A DNA stretch of 5,420 nucleotides from a bacterium. Lineage in GTDB: Bacteria; Electryoneota; RPQS01. Below the pieces are notes generated by a model. The model was not told where the DNA came from. It searched no databases and saw only the letters and a program-made list of their open reading frames with translations. Positions 1 to 5,420 of the stretch are shown piece by piece; within the stretch, counting starts at the first letter, position 1; each line of letters starts with the position of its first letter. Location of the stretch: NCBI GenBank assembly GCA_028711875.1, contig JAQTRJ010000178.1:1-5420 (forward strand), read 5' to 3'. The position numbers were made by a program, and so were the translations under genes.

Positions 1-48
1 CATAAAACGACTCCTTCCGACGACGGCACGTTAGACATCGTGGTGTGA
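1..48 (+). CDS. Possible C-terminal tail of an upstream gene (partial, 15 codons visible)
   Basis: Reading from base 1 in frame 1 gives an open stretch that ends HKTTPSDDGTLDIVV followed by TGA at 46-48. The other two forward frames close earlier (TAA at 3-5; TAG at 32-34). Most of these codons end in G or C, as in the neighbouring genes, and the stop lies two bases before the ATG of the next gene, matching the tight packing elsewhere in the window. Too little is visible to name the product. A 48-base open stretch can occur by chance in GC-rich DNA, so this rests mainly on context. Confidence 0.4.
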   Translation, partial: HKTTPSDDGTLDIVV

Positions 49-50
49 CT

Positions 51-1259
51 ATGAATCCTCAACGAACCATTTCCATCCTCGCGATTTGCGCACTTGGCTG
101 GCTCGCGTCCGCCGCAAGCGTCGCCGCGCCGCGCAACGAACTCATTGACCTGCGGGTTGGTCGCCACAAGAGCTTCGACCGTGTGGTCTTCGAGTTCCCC
201 GCCGAAATGCCGCGGGAAATTTCCGTGCTGAGCGAGCACCGCGTTCAGGTGCGCTTCCCGCAGGGGACGCTGCGCGCCGACTTCGCGGTTCCCCGTCTGC
301 CGGAGAATCTGGCGGTGATCTCGGGCCTTCAGGCCAGCCGCATGTCCGATCAGGCGTTGGTGGTGGATATTTTTCTGAAGCGGGCGGCGTCGCCGTCGGA
401 ACTTCCGCTGGCCGGAGAGACCTGGCGGCTCGCGATGGATTTGGCTCCGAGCATGTCCGAGAAACCGGCGGAAAAACCGGAATACATTCCCGGCGATCGG
501 CCGATTCCGACGACGTTTGCCGCGAAGTCCGAGCCGCAAGCCGTTCCCGAATCGCCGCCGACTCCCGAGATCAGCAAACCGGCGGAAACTCCCCATCTGG
601 CGCTGACGCCGCAGGCGGAGGATCCGCTCGCTGATGCGGCGCAGATTCATTCCGTGCTGGCCTACTTCTTCCTGTCGCGGGGCGACACCGAAGACGCGCT
701 GGCGGAAGCCCGGAGCTACAGCGAGATCACCGGTTCACCCTTGGCGGCATTCGACGTTTCCGCGGAGACGATGTCCGGAATCCGCGAACACTCGTCTCAA
801 GCCAAACTGCGTCTGCTGTTCCTGACGTGGCCGTGGGCGCTGGCCGTGATGTTCGGCGCGGGACTCTTGGCGGGACTCGTGCTGTGGCGCGTGCTGCCGA
901 AGCGGCCGATTCGGCTGAAGCTGCCGCGTCTGCCGAAATTGAAGCTGGAAACGAGACGGAAGATTGTGGAATCCGATCCCACCGAGGAATTGGAAGCTGA
1001 TCTTCACGCGTTGGATACCGCCATAGCCGAAGAGCCGCCGCGCCGCGCGAAAAGCAAGACCCCGGAAATCGAGCCGGAGGATGAGCCGGTGCCGCAGCAA
1101 GTGGTGGACGAAGAAAAAGAGGCGAAGGAAACGCTAATGGATCGCCGCGTTCGCCGTGTTTTGGAACTCAACAAGGAAGGCCGGACGGTGGCGGCGATTG
1201 CCGAAGAACTCGAAATGAATCAGGACGAAGTCAAGCTGATTCTTGATCTCAACCGATAG
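51..1259 (+). CDS. Single-pass membrane protein: AMIN-like periplasmic domain, TPR-like helices, cytoplasmic HTH-like tail; function unknown
   Basis: A 402-residue protein that I cannot assign to a named gene. Residues 1-26 form a signal peptide (hydrophobic core ISILAICALGWLA, likely cleavage after SVAA). Residues 31-131 look like an AMIN-type beta domain, with alternating beta segments such as SFDRVVFEF and HRVQVRF. Residues 132-192 are Pro/Glu-rich linker. Residues 194-225 resemble one TPR hairpin (HSVLAYFFLSRGDTEDALAEA). Residues 255-282 are a strong transmembrane segment followed by a basic stretch (KRPIRLKLPRLPKLK), which predicts a cytoplasmic C-terminus. After an acidic region, residues 366-401 form a predicted helix-turn-helix (GRTVAAIAEELEMNQDEVKL), similar to the C-terminal helical motif of DUF6115-type proteins that I recall near flagellar genes. 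An in-frame GTG at 45 would add two residues. ATG 51 is preferred because GGTG (42-45) is suitably spaced before it and the upstream stop ends at 48. Its place beside flagellar genes suggests a role in flagellar assembly or its regulation, which is inference. Confidence 0.85.
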   Translation: MNPQRTISILAICALGWLASAASVAAPRNELIDLRVGRHKSFDRVVFEFPAEMPREISVLSEHRVQVRFPQGTLRADFAVPRLPENLAVISGLQASRMSDQALVVDIFLKRAASPSELPLAGETWRLAMDLAPSMSEKPAEKPEYIPGDRPIPTTFAAKSEPQAVPESPPTPEISKPAETPHLALTPQAEDPLADAAQIHSVLAYFFLSRGDTEDALAEARSYSEITGSPLAAFDVSAETMSGIREHSSQAKLRLLFLTWPWALAVMFGAGLLAGLVLWRVLPKRPIRLKLPRLPKLKLETRRKIVESDPTEELEADLHALDTAIAEEPPRRAKSKTPEIEPEDEPVPQQVVDEEKEAKETLMDRRVRRVLELNKEGRTVAAIAEELEMNQDEVKLILDLNR

Positions 1260-1261
1260 TC

Positions 1262-1266
1262 GGGAG
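1262..1266 (+). promoter_or_regulatory. Ribosome binding site deciding the GTG start at 1272
   Basis: GGGAG lies five bases before GTG 1272, in the 12-base gap after the preceding stop codon. The in-frame ATG at 1287 has no comparable purine run at the right distance, so the GTG is the better start for the small protein. Confidence 0.6.
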
Positions 1267-1271
1267 CGTCC

Positions 1272-1529
1272 GTGAGTATTCTGCGAATGCCTCTCCGGGT
1301 TGGAGAGGTGGTGTGCGCCACGGTGCGGCGTAAGCTTGCTCCGCACCGGGTGCTGATCAGTCTGAAGGGTCATACGCTGGTGGCCGAACCGGAACGGGAG
1401 GTCAGTCCGGGCGATGAGATTCAGGTCAAGGTTCTGTCGGTCTTCCCGCGGATTCGGCTGCGTTTATTGACGTCTCCGCCACCCGCTCAGCTGCGCCCAT
1501 CCGGCCCGCCTCTTGATCTTCGAACCTGA
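1272..1529 (+). CDS. Small beta-rich protein resembling a FliK-like N-terminal module; stand-alone, 85 aa
   Basis: An 85-residue protein with no signal peptide or membrane segment. Residues 7-66 alternate short hydrophobic strands with turns: LRVGEVVCATV, HRVLISLKGHTLVAE, SPGDEIQVKVLSV and RIRLRLL. This pattern (V-G-E/D-V, then a strand with K/R-G-x-T-L-x-A, then P-G-D/Q-x-x-x-V-x-V, then R-x-R-L) resembles the small barrel-like module at the front of some flagellar hook-length control (FliK-like) proteins, as I remember that family. Those proteins continue for hundreds of residues; this one ends after a Pro-rich tail (residues 69-80). It starts 12 bases after the preceding gene and is probably cotranscribed with it. 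It could be a genuine single-domain protein or a remnant of a longer FliK-like gene. The flagellar link is inferred from motif resemblance plus position. No function is proven. Confidence 0.7.
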   Translation: MSILRMPLRVGEVVCATVRRKLAPHRVLISLKGHTLVAEPEREVSPGDEIQVKVLSVFPRIRLRLLTSPPPAQLRPSGPPLDLRT

Positions 1530-1545
1530 CTTCCGGTAACCTCCC

Positions 1546-1575
1546 AAGCGGCAGAGTTTGCCCCTCGCGCCGCTT
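1546..1575 (+). other. Inverted repeat downstream of the small ORF; weak terminator or attenuator candidate
   Basis: AAGCGGC (1546-1552) and GCCGCTT (1569-1575) are perfect 7-base complements separated by 16 bases. A smaller GGCA/TGCC pair (1550-1553 and 1559-1562) could form instead. It begins 17 bases after the stop of the upstream unit, where a terminator might be expected. No T-tract follows (the next bases are CGCCTGCCTG), so it is not a standard intrinsic terminator, and the long loop weakens it. Confidence 0.3.
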
Positions 1576-1587
1576 CGCCTGCCTGAA

Positions 1588-1610
1588 AACTTCAAGTTCC
1601 ACTCGAACTT
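1588..1610. promoter_or_regulatory. Candidate upstream activator (enhancer-binding protein) site: three AACTT/AAGTT half-sites
   Basis: Three half-sites are visible: AACTT (1588-1592), AAGTT (1594-1598) and AACTT (1606-1610). They make two overlapping palindromes: AACTT-C-AAGTT, and AAGTTC-N5-GAACTT (1594-1599 and 1605-1610). The centres, near 1593 and 1602, are about 101 and 92 bases upstream of the predicted sigma-54 start near 1694. Sigma-54 promoters need an AAA+ activator, which commonly binds palindromes roughly 80-150 bases upstream. In flagellar systems these are FlgR-, FleQ- or FlbD-type proteins. Which family binds here, if any, cannot be told. A short AT-rich stretch (about 1606-1640) between site and promoter could help DNA bending, but I see no convincing IHF consensus. 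Confidence 0.45.
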
Positions 1611-1667
1611 TCAATAATACATAGCAATAAGAAGTCATACGATTCGTGCGGGAGATGCCATAGATAG

Positions 1668-1683
1668 TGGCACCATCCTTGCA
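1668..1683 (+). promoter_or_regulatory. Sigma-54 (RpoN) promoter of the flgFGAHI operon
   Basis: TGGCACCATCCTTGCA matches the sigma-54 consensus TGGCAC-N5-TTGCA without a mismatch in the core. The invariant -24 GG is at 1669-1670 and the -12 GC at 1681-1682, exactly ten bases apart. This predicts transcription starting near 1694 and a leader of about 20 bases before the flgF ATG at 1715. Rod and ring genes are commonly sigma-54-dependent middle-class flagellar genes in many bacteria, so the location fits. The spacing, the lack of any gene across the site and the palindromes upstream all support it. Confidence 0.9.
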
Positions 1684-1702
1684 CGGATTGTTCTTGTACA
1701 AC

Positions 1703-1708
1703 AGGAAG
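1703..1708 (+). promoter_or_regulatory. Ribosome binding site fixing the flgF start at ATG 1715
   Basis: AGGAAG lies six bases before ATG 1715. The same frame is open further upstream to a GTG at 1667, but that codon overlaps the -24 element of the sigma-54 promoter and would not be on the transcript, so the longer reading is excluded. Confidence 0.85.
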
Positions 1709-1714
1709 TTTCGC

Positions 1715-2428
1715 ATGATTAAGGGCATCTACACCTCGGCCACGGCCATGCGGCAAGGGATTCTCCGTCAGGAGCTGTCCGCCAGCAATCTGGCGAACGC
1801 GGGCACGGCCGGTTTCAAGCGCGATCAGCTGTTTACGCAGGAGATGCTGAACGCGGAGGCGGAGCACTCTGATCCACTGCAGCTTCGGCAGAACCAGTGG
1901 ACGGATTTTTCACCGGGCGCCTTCGAACCGACCGGCAATGCGCTCGACTTCGCGTTGCAGAATCCCGGCTTCTTCGTGGTCTCCGATGGGACCAGCGAGC
2001 AGTATAGCCGCAGCGGCCGGTTCGAGCGCAGCGCCGAAGGCTTGCTGGTGGACGCGCTGGGTCGCAAGGTGCAGGGCGAGGGCGGCGAGATCGCGCTGCC
2101 CGCAGGTCAGGTGACCGTGTCGCGCAACGGCGACGTCAGCGTGAACGGCGCGATCGTGGACCGATTGCGGGTGGTGGATTTTGAAGACCCGCAGACGCTG
2201 CTTCGCACCGAAGGTTCGGCCTTCGTGGCGGGATCTGACACGTCCGCGCCGCAGCCGGTGGACGATCCGGCGATCCGGCAGGGATTTCTCGAGCTGTCCA
2301 ACGTCAACACGGTGCGCGAGATGGTGGATATGATCGCCATCGCCCGCGCCTATGAAATCAACGCCCGCGTGCTGACCACTCAGGACAGCACGCTGAGCAA
2401 GACGGTCAACGATATCGGACGAGTGTAA
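1715..2428 (+). CDS. flgF: Flagellar basal-body rod protein FlgF
   Basis: A 237-residue rod protein of the FlgF/FlgG family, exported by the flagellar type III apparatus and forming part of the proximal rod. The N-terminal rod motif is at residues 21-36 (LSASNLANAGTAGFKR), where typical family members read ASNLANANTTGFKR. The central domain has the conserved TGNALDFALQNPGFFVV at 73-89. The C-terminal coiled-coil-forming helix spans about 189-237 (QGFLELSNVNTVREMVDMI, then RAYEINARVL). There is no cleavable signal peptide, as expected for this export route. FlgF is called rather than FlgG because it is the shorter, more divergent copy immediately upstream of a canonical FlgG; the length is close to the roughly 250 residues usual for FlgF. 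It is the first gene of the sigma-54-driven operon. Confidence 0.9.
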   Translation: MIKGIYTSATAMRQGILRQELSASNLANAGTAGFKRDQLFTQEMLNAEAEHSDPLQLRQNQWTDFSPGAFEPTGNALDFALQNPGFFVVSDGTSEQYSRSGRFERSAEGLLVDALGRKVQGEGGEIALPAGQVTVSRNGDVSVNGAIVDRLRVVDFEDPQTLLRTEGSAFVAGSDTSAPQPVDDPAIRQGFLELSNVNTVREMVDMIAIARAYEINARVLTTQDSTLSKTVNDIGRV

Positions 2429-2441
2429 GCAGGAACGGAAC

Positions 2442-3227
2442 ATGATCAAGTCGCTCTATTCCGCCGCGTCGGGCATGCAAGCCCAGCAAACGAATCTGGA
2501 CAATATCGCGAACAACATCGCCAACGCGAACACCACGGCGTTCAAGCGCACGCGCGTCGAGTTTCAGGACCTCGTATACGAGACGCTGCGCGGCACGTCG
2601 CCCACCGCTCAGGGCACGGTGGTGCCGACGGAATTGCAGATCGGCGGTGGCGCGAAGGCGGTGGCGACGGTGAAGAACTTCGAGACGGGCGCGCCGCAGA
2701 ACACCGGGAACGCGCTCGATCTGATGATCAGCGGCGACGGTCTCTTTCAAGTGCTCATGCCCGACGGGTCGCTTGCCTACACGCGCGACGGATCATGGAA
2801 GCTCTCCGCCGACGGCGAAATCGTAACCGCCGACGGACTGCCGATGGAGCCGCCGCTGACCGTGCCGCAGGATGCCACCGGGATTCTCGTCAACAGCGAC
2901 GGCCGCGTTCTGGTGACGACGGTCACGGCTGACGAGCCGACGGAAATCGGGCGGATCGAACTGGCGCGCTTCGTCAATTCGGCGGGGCTGTCCAATCTCG
3001 GCGACAACTTGTACAAACAAACCATCGCGTCCGGCGATCCGCTGGTCGCGCAGCCCGGTCTCGACGGCACGGGCACGATCGAACAAGGTTATCTCGAAGC
3101 GTCAAACGTGCAAATCGTCAATGAAATGATTTCGCTCATCAGCGCCCAGCGCGCCTACGAACTCAATTCCAAGTCGGTGCGCACGGCGGACGAGATGATC
3201 GGAATCGCCGCCAATCTCAAGCGGTAA
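2442..3227 (+). CDS. flgG: Flagellar basal-body distal rod protein FlgG
   Basis: The 261-residue distal rod subunit, which polymerises as the driveshaft passing through the P- and L-rings. The length matches enteric FlgG (260). The N-terminal rod motif is at residues 19-35 (LDNIANNIANANTTAFK), followed by VEFQDLVYETLRG, a FlgG-type segment. The middle contains TGNALDLMISGDGLFQV (88-104) and RDGSWKLSADG (115-125). The C-terminal signature is QGYLEASNVQIVNEMISL (216-233) followed by QRAYELNSKSV (236-246). It begins 13 bases after flgF with a good Shine-Dalgarno (AGGAA, 2431-2435). It is paralogous to flgF and shares its N- and C-terminal helices. No Sec signal peptide is present. Confidence 0.97.
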   Translation: MIKSLYSAASGMQAQQTNLDNIANNIANANTTAFKRTRVEFQDLVYETLRGTSPTAQGTVVPTELQIGGGAKAVATVKNFETGAPQNTGNALDLMISGDGLFQVLMPDGSLAYTRDGSWKLSADGEIVTADGLPMEPPLTVPQDATGILVNSDGRVLVTTVTADEPTEIGRIELARFVNSAGLSNLGDNLYKQTIASGDPLVAQPGLDGTGTIEQGYLEASNVQIVNEMISLISAQRAYELNSKSVRTADEMIGIAANLKR

Positions 3228-3228
3228 A

Positions 3229-3903
3229 ATGCGGCTCTTTCTCGCACTCTTCGCACTGACGACGGTTTCCGTGTGCCGGGCGGCTGATCCCGAAGCGACC
3301 ATCGCTTCGCTCATCGCCGAAGTCTGGCGACCGCGGGAGGTGCGCGTGGAGTGGCGGTTCGCGGGCAAGGTTCCGCCGGCGCTCGAAGCGGAAGGCAGAT
3401 GGAAGATTGCCGAGCCGCGTCCGAGCCATCTCTCGGGAAGCGTGATTCTCGCGCTCAGCGGACTGGATTCGTCGCCGCGCGAGCAGACCGTGACGATCTC
3501 GGGAACGGCACGGATTTTCGGGCCGTCGCTGCTTCCGATCCGGACCATTCGCGCGGGAGAAGCCGTGGATTCGAGTCTGTTCGTTGCGGGCGAAGCGGAG
3601 TGGACGCGGCTGCGATCTGACGTTCTCGACGGGAGCGCGCTTCGCGCGAATAGGATCGCCGCGCGAACGCTGATTCCCGGCCGTCCGCTGACCGCGGCGG
3701 ATCTGAAAGACGCGCCGGTGATCGAGCGGGATCAGGCGGTGCAGGTGGAATACGAGGACGGCGCCGTGAAGATCACGATTCGTGGGCGGGCGCTGCAGGC
3801 CGGAGCCGTGGGGGAGAAGATCGTCGTGGCCGTGGATCTCGAGAAAACGCGGCGCGTGGAAGGGATTGTGGCGGCGGACGGCGTCGTGCGCTGGACAAGA
3901 TAA
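3229..3903 (+). CDS. flgA: Flagellar P-ring assembly chaperone FlgA
   Basis: A 224-residue periplasmic chaperone that assists FlgI in forming the P-ring. Residues 1-18 are a Sec signal peptide (MRLFLALFALTTVSVCRA, then ADPE). Cys16 does not sit in a good lipobox, because the preceding residue is Val. Residues about 102-224 form the SAF-type C-terminal domain: LPIRTIRAGEAVDSSLF, ARTLIPGRPLTAADLKDAP at 145-163, VIERDQAVQVEYEDGAVKI, then GRALQAGAVGEKIVV at 186-200. The usual V-R-N-x-x-S-G/K segment after this reads VAVDLEKTRRVEG, so the Asn common there is absent. The N-terminal half is divergent, as is usual for FlgA. The ATG follows the flgG stop by one base (TAAAATG) with no clear Shine-Dalgarno, implying translational coupling. 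Position between flgG and flgH supports the call. Confidence 0.9.
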   Translation: MRLFLALFALTTVSVCRAADPEATIASLIAEVWRPREVRVEWRFAGKVPPALEAEGRWKIAEPRPSHLSGSVILALSGLDSSPREQTVTISGTARIFGPSLLPIRTIRAGEAVDSSLFVAGEAEWTRLRSDVLDGSALRANRIAARTLIPGRPLTAADLKDAPVIERDQAVQVEYEDGAVKITIRGRALQAGAVGEKIVVAVDLEKTRRVEGIVAADGVVRWTR

Positions 3904-3913
3904 GGAGAGCAGT

Positions 3914-4471
3914 ATGTGGCGAGTCATTTTCATCGTCGGCCTGCTGGCGACATCGGGATTCGCAAAATCGCCGGCGCCGTCTCTGTTCGCCGATCGCATC
4001 GCGCGCGACATTGGCGACGTGCTGACCGTACGCATTATTGAGAATACGACCGCGAGCGCCATTGCCGGAACGAATACGAAATCGGAATACAAAGCCGGAT
4101 TGGAGGGGGGCGGCACCGGCGCGCTCGATTTTGTTCCGTTGTTCGGCGGCGACGCGAGTGCCAAGAGCGAACACAAAGGCGACGGACGGACTACGCGGCA
4201 GGGCCGACTCACGGGAACGGTGACGGCGGCCGTGGTCGAGGTGTTTCCCAACGGAAACCTGCGCATCGAAGGCCAGAAGAGTCTCGTCATCAACGGCGAG
4301 CGGCAATTGACCATTCTGAGCGGCGTGATCCGTCCCGAAGATATCGCGCCGGACAATTCCATTTTTTCGAACATGATCGCCAACGCGGAAATCACTTTCA
4401 AGGGCAAGGGCGTGTTGGGCAACACCGAACGCCCCGGTTTCTTCGCACGAATCTTCGATTGGTTGTTCTAA
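3914..4471 (+). CDS. flgH: Flagellar L-ring protein FlgH (no lipobox cysteine)
   Basis: The 185-residue subunit of the L-ring, the outer-membrane bushing around the distal rod. Diagnostic segments are SLFADRIARDIGDVLTVRIIE (residues 23-43), the TGTVTAAVVEVFPNGNLRIEGQK strand region (100-122), and VINGERQLTILSGVIRPEDI with APDNSIFSNMIANAEI (125-160), then GKGVLGNTERPGFF near the end. The N-terminus is a signal peptide (MWRVIFIVGLLATSGFA, then KSP). The whole protein has no cysteine, so it cannot carry the N-terminal lipid of enteric FlgH, and it is shorter than the roughly 230 residues of that protein. The frame is open further upstream inside flgA, but ATG 3914 is chosen because AAGGAGAG (3902-3909) precedes it and it begins at the signal peptide. 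Confidence 0.95.
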   Translation: MWRVIFIVGLLATSGFAKSPAPSLFADRIARDIGDVLTVRIIENTTASAIAGTNTKSEYKAGLEGGGTGALDFVPLFGGDASAKSEHKGDGRTTRQGRLTGTVTAAVVEVFPNGNLRIEGQKSLVINGERQLTILSGVIRPEDIAPDNSIFSNMIANAEITFKGKGVLGNTERPGFFARIFDWLF

Positions 4472-4472
4472 C

Positions 4473-5420
4473 ATGAAGCTGCGATACTTTTTCCCGATGT
4501 TGCTGCTCGCGAGCGGCGTGGTCACGGCTCAGGTGCGGATTCGCGATGTGACGACCTATCCCAACACGACCCCCGTCACCGCCACCGGCTACGGCCTGGT
4601 GATTGGTCTCGCGGGCACCGGCGACGGCAGCAAATCCACATTCACGCCCCAGGCGTTCGCCAGCATGCTTCGGCAATTCGGCTTGGAAGTGGACGCGGCC
4701 GGACTGAAGCTCAAGAACGTTGCCGCAGTTATGGTGACGTGCGAAGTGCAGGCGGGATCGCGGGTCGGCTCGCGCAGCGACGCATTAGTGTCGTCGCTCG
4801 GCGACGCGACCAGCCTGCAAGGCGGAACGCTGCTGCGAACGGTGCTGCTCGATCCGTGGGGACAAGCGATGGCCGAGGCTCAGGGACCGCTGTCCATCGG
4901 CGGATTCAATTTCGAGTCGCAGGGATCGCGCGTGTCGCGCAATCATGCGGTGGTCGGCCGCGTGCCGGACGGAGTCGTGCTGTTTGAAGATACGCCGCCG
5001 CTTCCCGCGCCGTCGGATACGTTCGTGCTGAATCTCGCGCGTCCCGATCTCGAACTCGCGGTCAGAATTTCGAAGGCGATCAACTATGAGTACACCGCGG
5101 CGGCCGAAGTGCGCGATCCGGCGATGGTGGTCGTGCGCGTTCCCCGCCAAGTCGTGGCCATGTCCGAGCGACTCGCATTTCAATCGCGCATCGGCGAACT
5201 CACGGTGACGCCCGTTCCGTCGGATCGGCTGGTAATCAACGAGCGGACGGGCACGATCGTGGTCGGAGGGGCGGTGGTGCTGCTGCCGGCGGCGGTGGCG
5301 CACGGCAATCTCACGGTGGAGATTTCCGAACAGCCGGTAATCAGTCAGCCGAGTCCGTTTTCGGAGGGAACGACGATCGCCGAGCGGATCAGCAGAATTT
5401 CCGTGGAGAACGCAGGGACG
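4473..5420 (+). CDS. flgI: Flagellar P-ring protein FlgI (3' end beyond the window)
   Basis: The first 316 residues of the P-ring subunit, which surrounds the rod in the peptidoglycan layer; it is open to the window edge. Family length is about 365-370, so roughly 50 residues are missing. Residues 1-19 are a signal peptide (MKLRYFFPMLLLASGVVTA, then QVRI). Conserved blocks follow: RIRDVTTYP, GYGLVIGLAGTGDG (39-52), FTPQAFASMLRQFGLEV, LKLKNVAAVMVTCEV (78-92), GSRSDALVSSLGDATSLQGG (99-118) and AQGPLSIGGF (136-145). Later blocks include LNLARPDLELAVRISKAIN (187-205) and the Val-rich NERTGTIVVGGAVVLLPAAV (256-275). Cys90 is a single unpaired cysteine in the visible part. It starts one base after the flgH stop (TAACATG) with no clear Shine-Dalgarno, so translation is probably coupled to flgH. 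Confidence 0.97.
   Translation, partial: MKLRYFFPMLLLASGVVTAQVRIRDVTTYPNTTPVTATGYGLVIGLAGTGDGSKSTFTPQAFASMLRQFGLEVDAAGLKLKNVAAVMVTCEVQAGSRVGSRSDALVSSLGDATSLQGGTLLRTVLLDPWGQAMAEAQGPLSIGGFNFESQGSRVSRNHAVVGRVPDGVVLFEDTPPLPAPSDTFVLNLARPDLELAVRISKAINYEYTAAAEVRDPAMVVVRVPRQVVAMSERLAFQSRIGELTVTPVPSDRLVINERTGTIVVGGAVVLLPAAVAHGNLTVEISEQPVISQPSPFSEGTTIAERISRISVENAGT

Noticed and set aside
3..29. Possible sigma-28 promoter starting at TAAA (3-6)
   Set aside because: The expected GCCGATAA-like -10 element at the right spacing is absent (GACGGCAC).
25..40. Possible second sigma-54 promoter (GGCACG) before the first gene
   Set aside because: GG is at 25-26, but the required GC ten bases further (37-38) reads AT, so the -12 element is missing.
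1594..1613. AAGTTC/GAACTT hairpin followed by TTT as an intrinsic terminator
   Set aside because: The six-base stem is AT-rich and the T-run is only two or three bases beyond it. The position about 92 bases upstream of a sigma-54 start better fits an activator site.
1667..1714. Extended N-terminus of flgF from GTG 1667 (16 extra residues)
   Set aside because: The GTG overlaps the -24 element of the sigma-54 promoter and lies upstream of the predicted transcript start. The extra residues do not match the family, while ATG 1715 has a good ribosome binding site and the standard MIKGIY-type start.
1910..2449. 179-codon minus-strand open frame opposite flgF
   Set aside because: It is a shadow of flgF, His/Arg-rich with no domain pattern.
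3217..4425. 402-codon open frame on the minus strand across flgA and flgH
   Set aside because: It is antisense to two clearly conserved flagellar genes. Long minus-strand open frames are common in GC-rich coding DNA, and its translation is Arg/Ser/Pro-rich with no recognisable domain.
4785..5303. 172-codon minus-strand open frame opposite flgI
   Set aside because: It is antisense to well-conserved flgI, with a composition typical of a reverse-complement shadow (His/Arg-rich).

Overview
The window holds part of a flagellar structural gene cluster from a Gram-negative-type (diderm), GC-rich bacterium. The diderm inference rests on genes for both the outer-membrane L-ring (flgH) and the peptidoglycan P-ring (flgI). 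All genes lie on the + strand and are tightly packed. The lineage cannot be fixed from the sequence. The order flgF-flgG-flgA-flgH-flgI, the sigma-54 promoter and a poorly conserved hypothetical membrane protein upstream would fit a deltaproteobacterial-type organism or an uncultured diderm phylum. This is inference.

Region 1 (1-1529) is the end of an upstream transcription unit. It starts with the last codons of a possible upstream gene (stop at 46-48). Next comes a 402-residue membrane protein (51-1259) with a signal peptide, an AMIN-like beta domain, a Pro-rich linker, a short TPR-like helical pair, one transmembrane segment and a cytoplasmic tail ending in a predicted helix-turn-helix. 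An 85-residue protein (1272-1529) follows; it resembles the small beta-barrel module found at the start of some FliK-like hook-length proteins. Neither has a secure function.

Region 2 (1530-1714) is the only real intergenic gap. It contains a 7-bp inverted repeat, an AACTT/AAGTT palindrome cluster, an AT-rich stretch and a textbook sigma-54 promoter (TGGCAC-N5-TTGCA, GG-N10-GC) about 20 bases upstream of the flgF leader end. The palindromes lie about 85-105 bases upstream of the predicted transcription start, where an enhancer-binding activator would be expected to bind.

Region 3 (1715-5420) is the operon flgF-flgG-flgA-flgH-flgI, with flgI running off the right edge. FlgF and FlgG build the rod. 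FlgA is the periplasmic chaperone for the P-ring, which FlgI forms, and FlgH forms the L-ring. Junctions are 1 to 13 bases. flgA and flgI each start one base after the preceding stop and lack a clear Shine-Dalgarno sequence, while flgF, flgG and flgH have good ones.

I see no mobile element, CRISPR array, RNA gene or evident novel defence or metabolic system. The items most worth a second look are the two unassigned upstream proteins and the sigma-54 control region.
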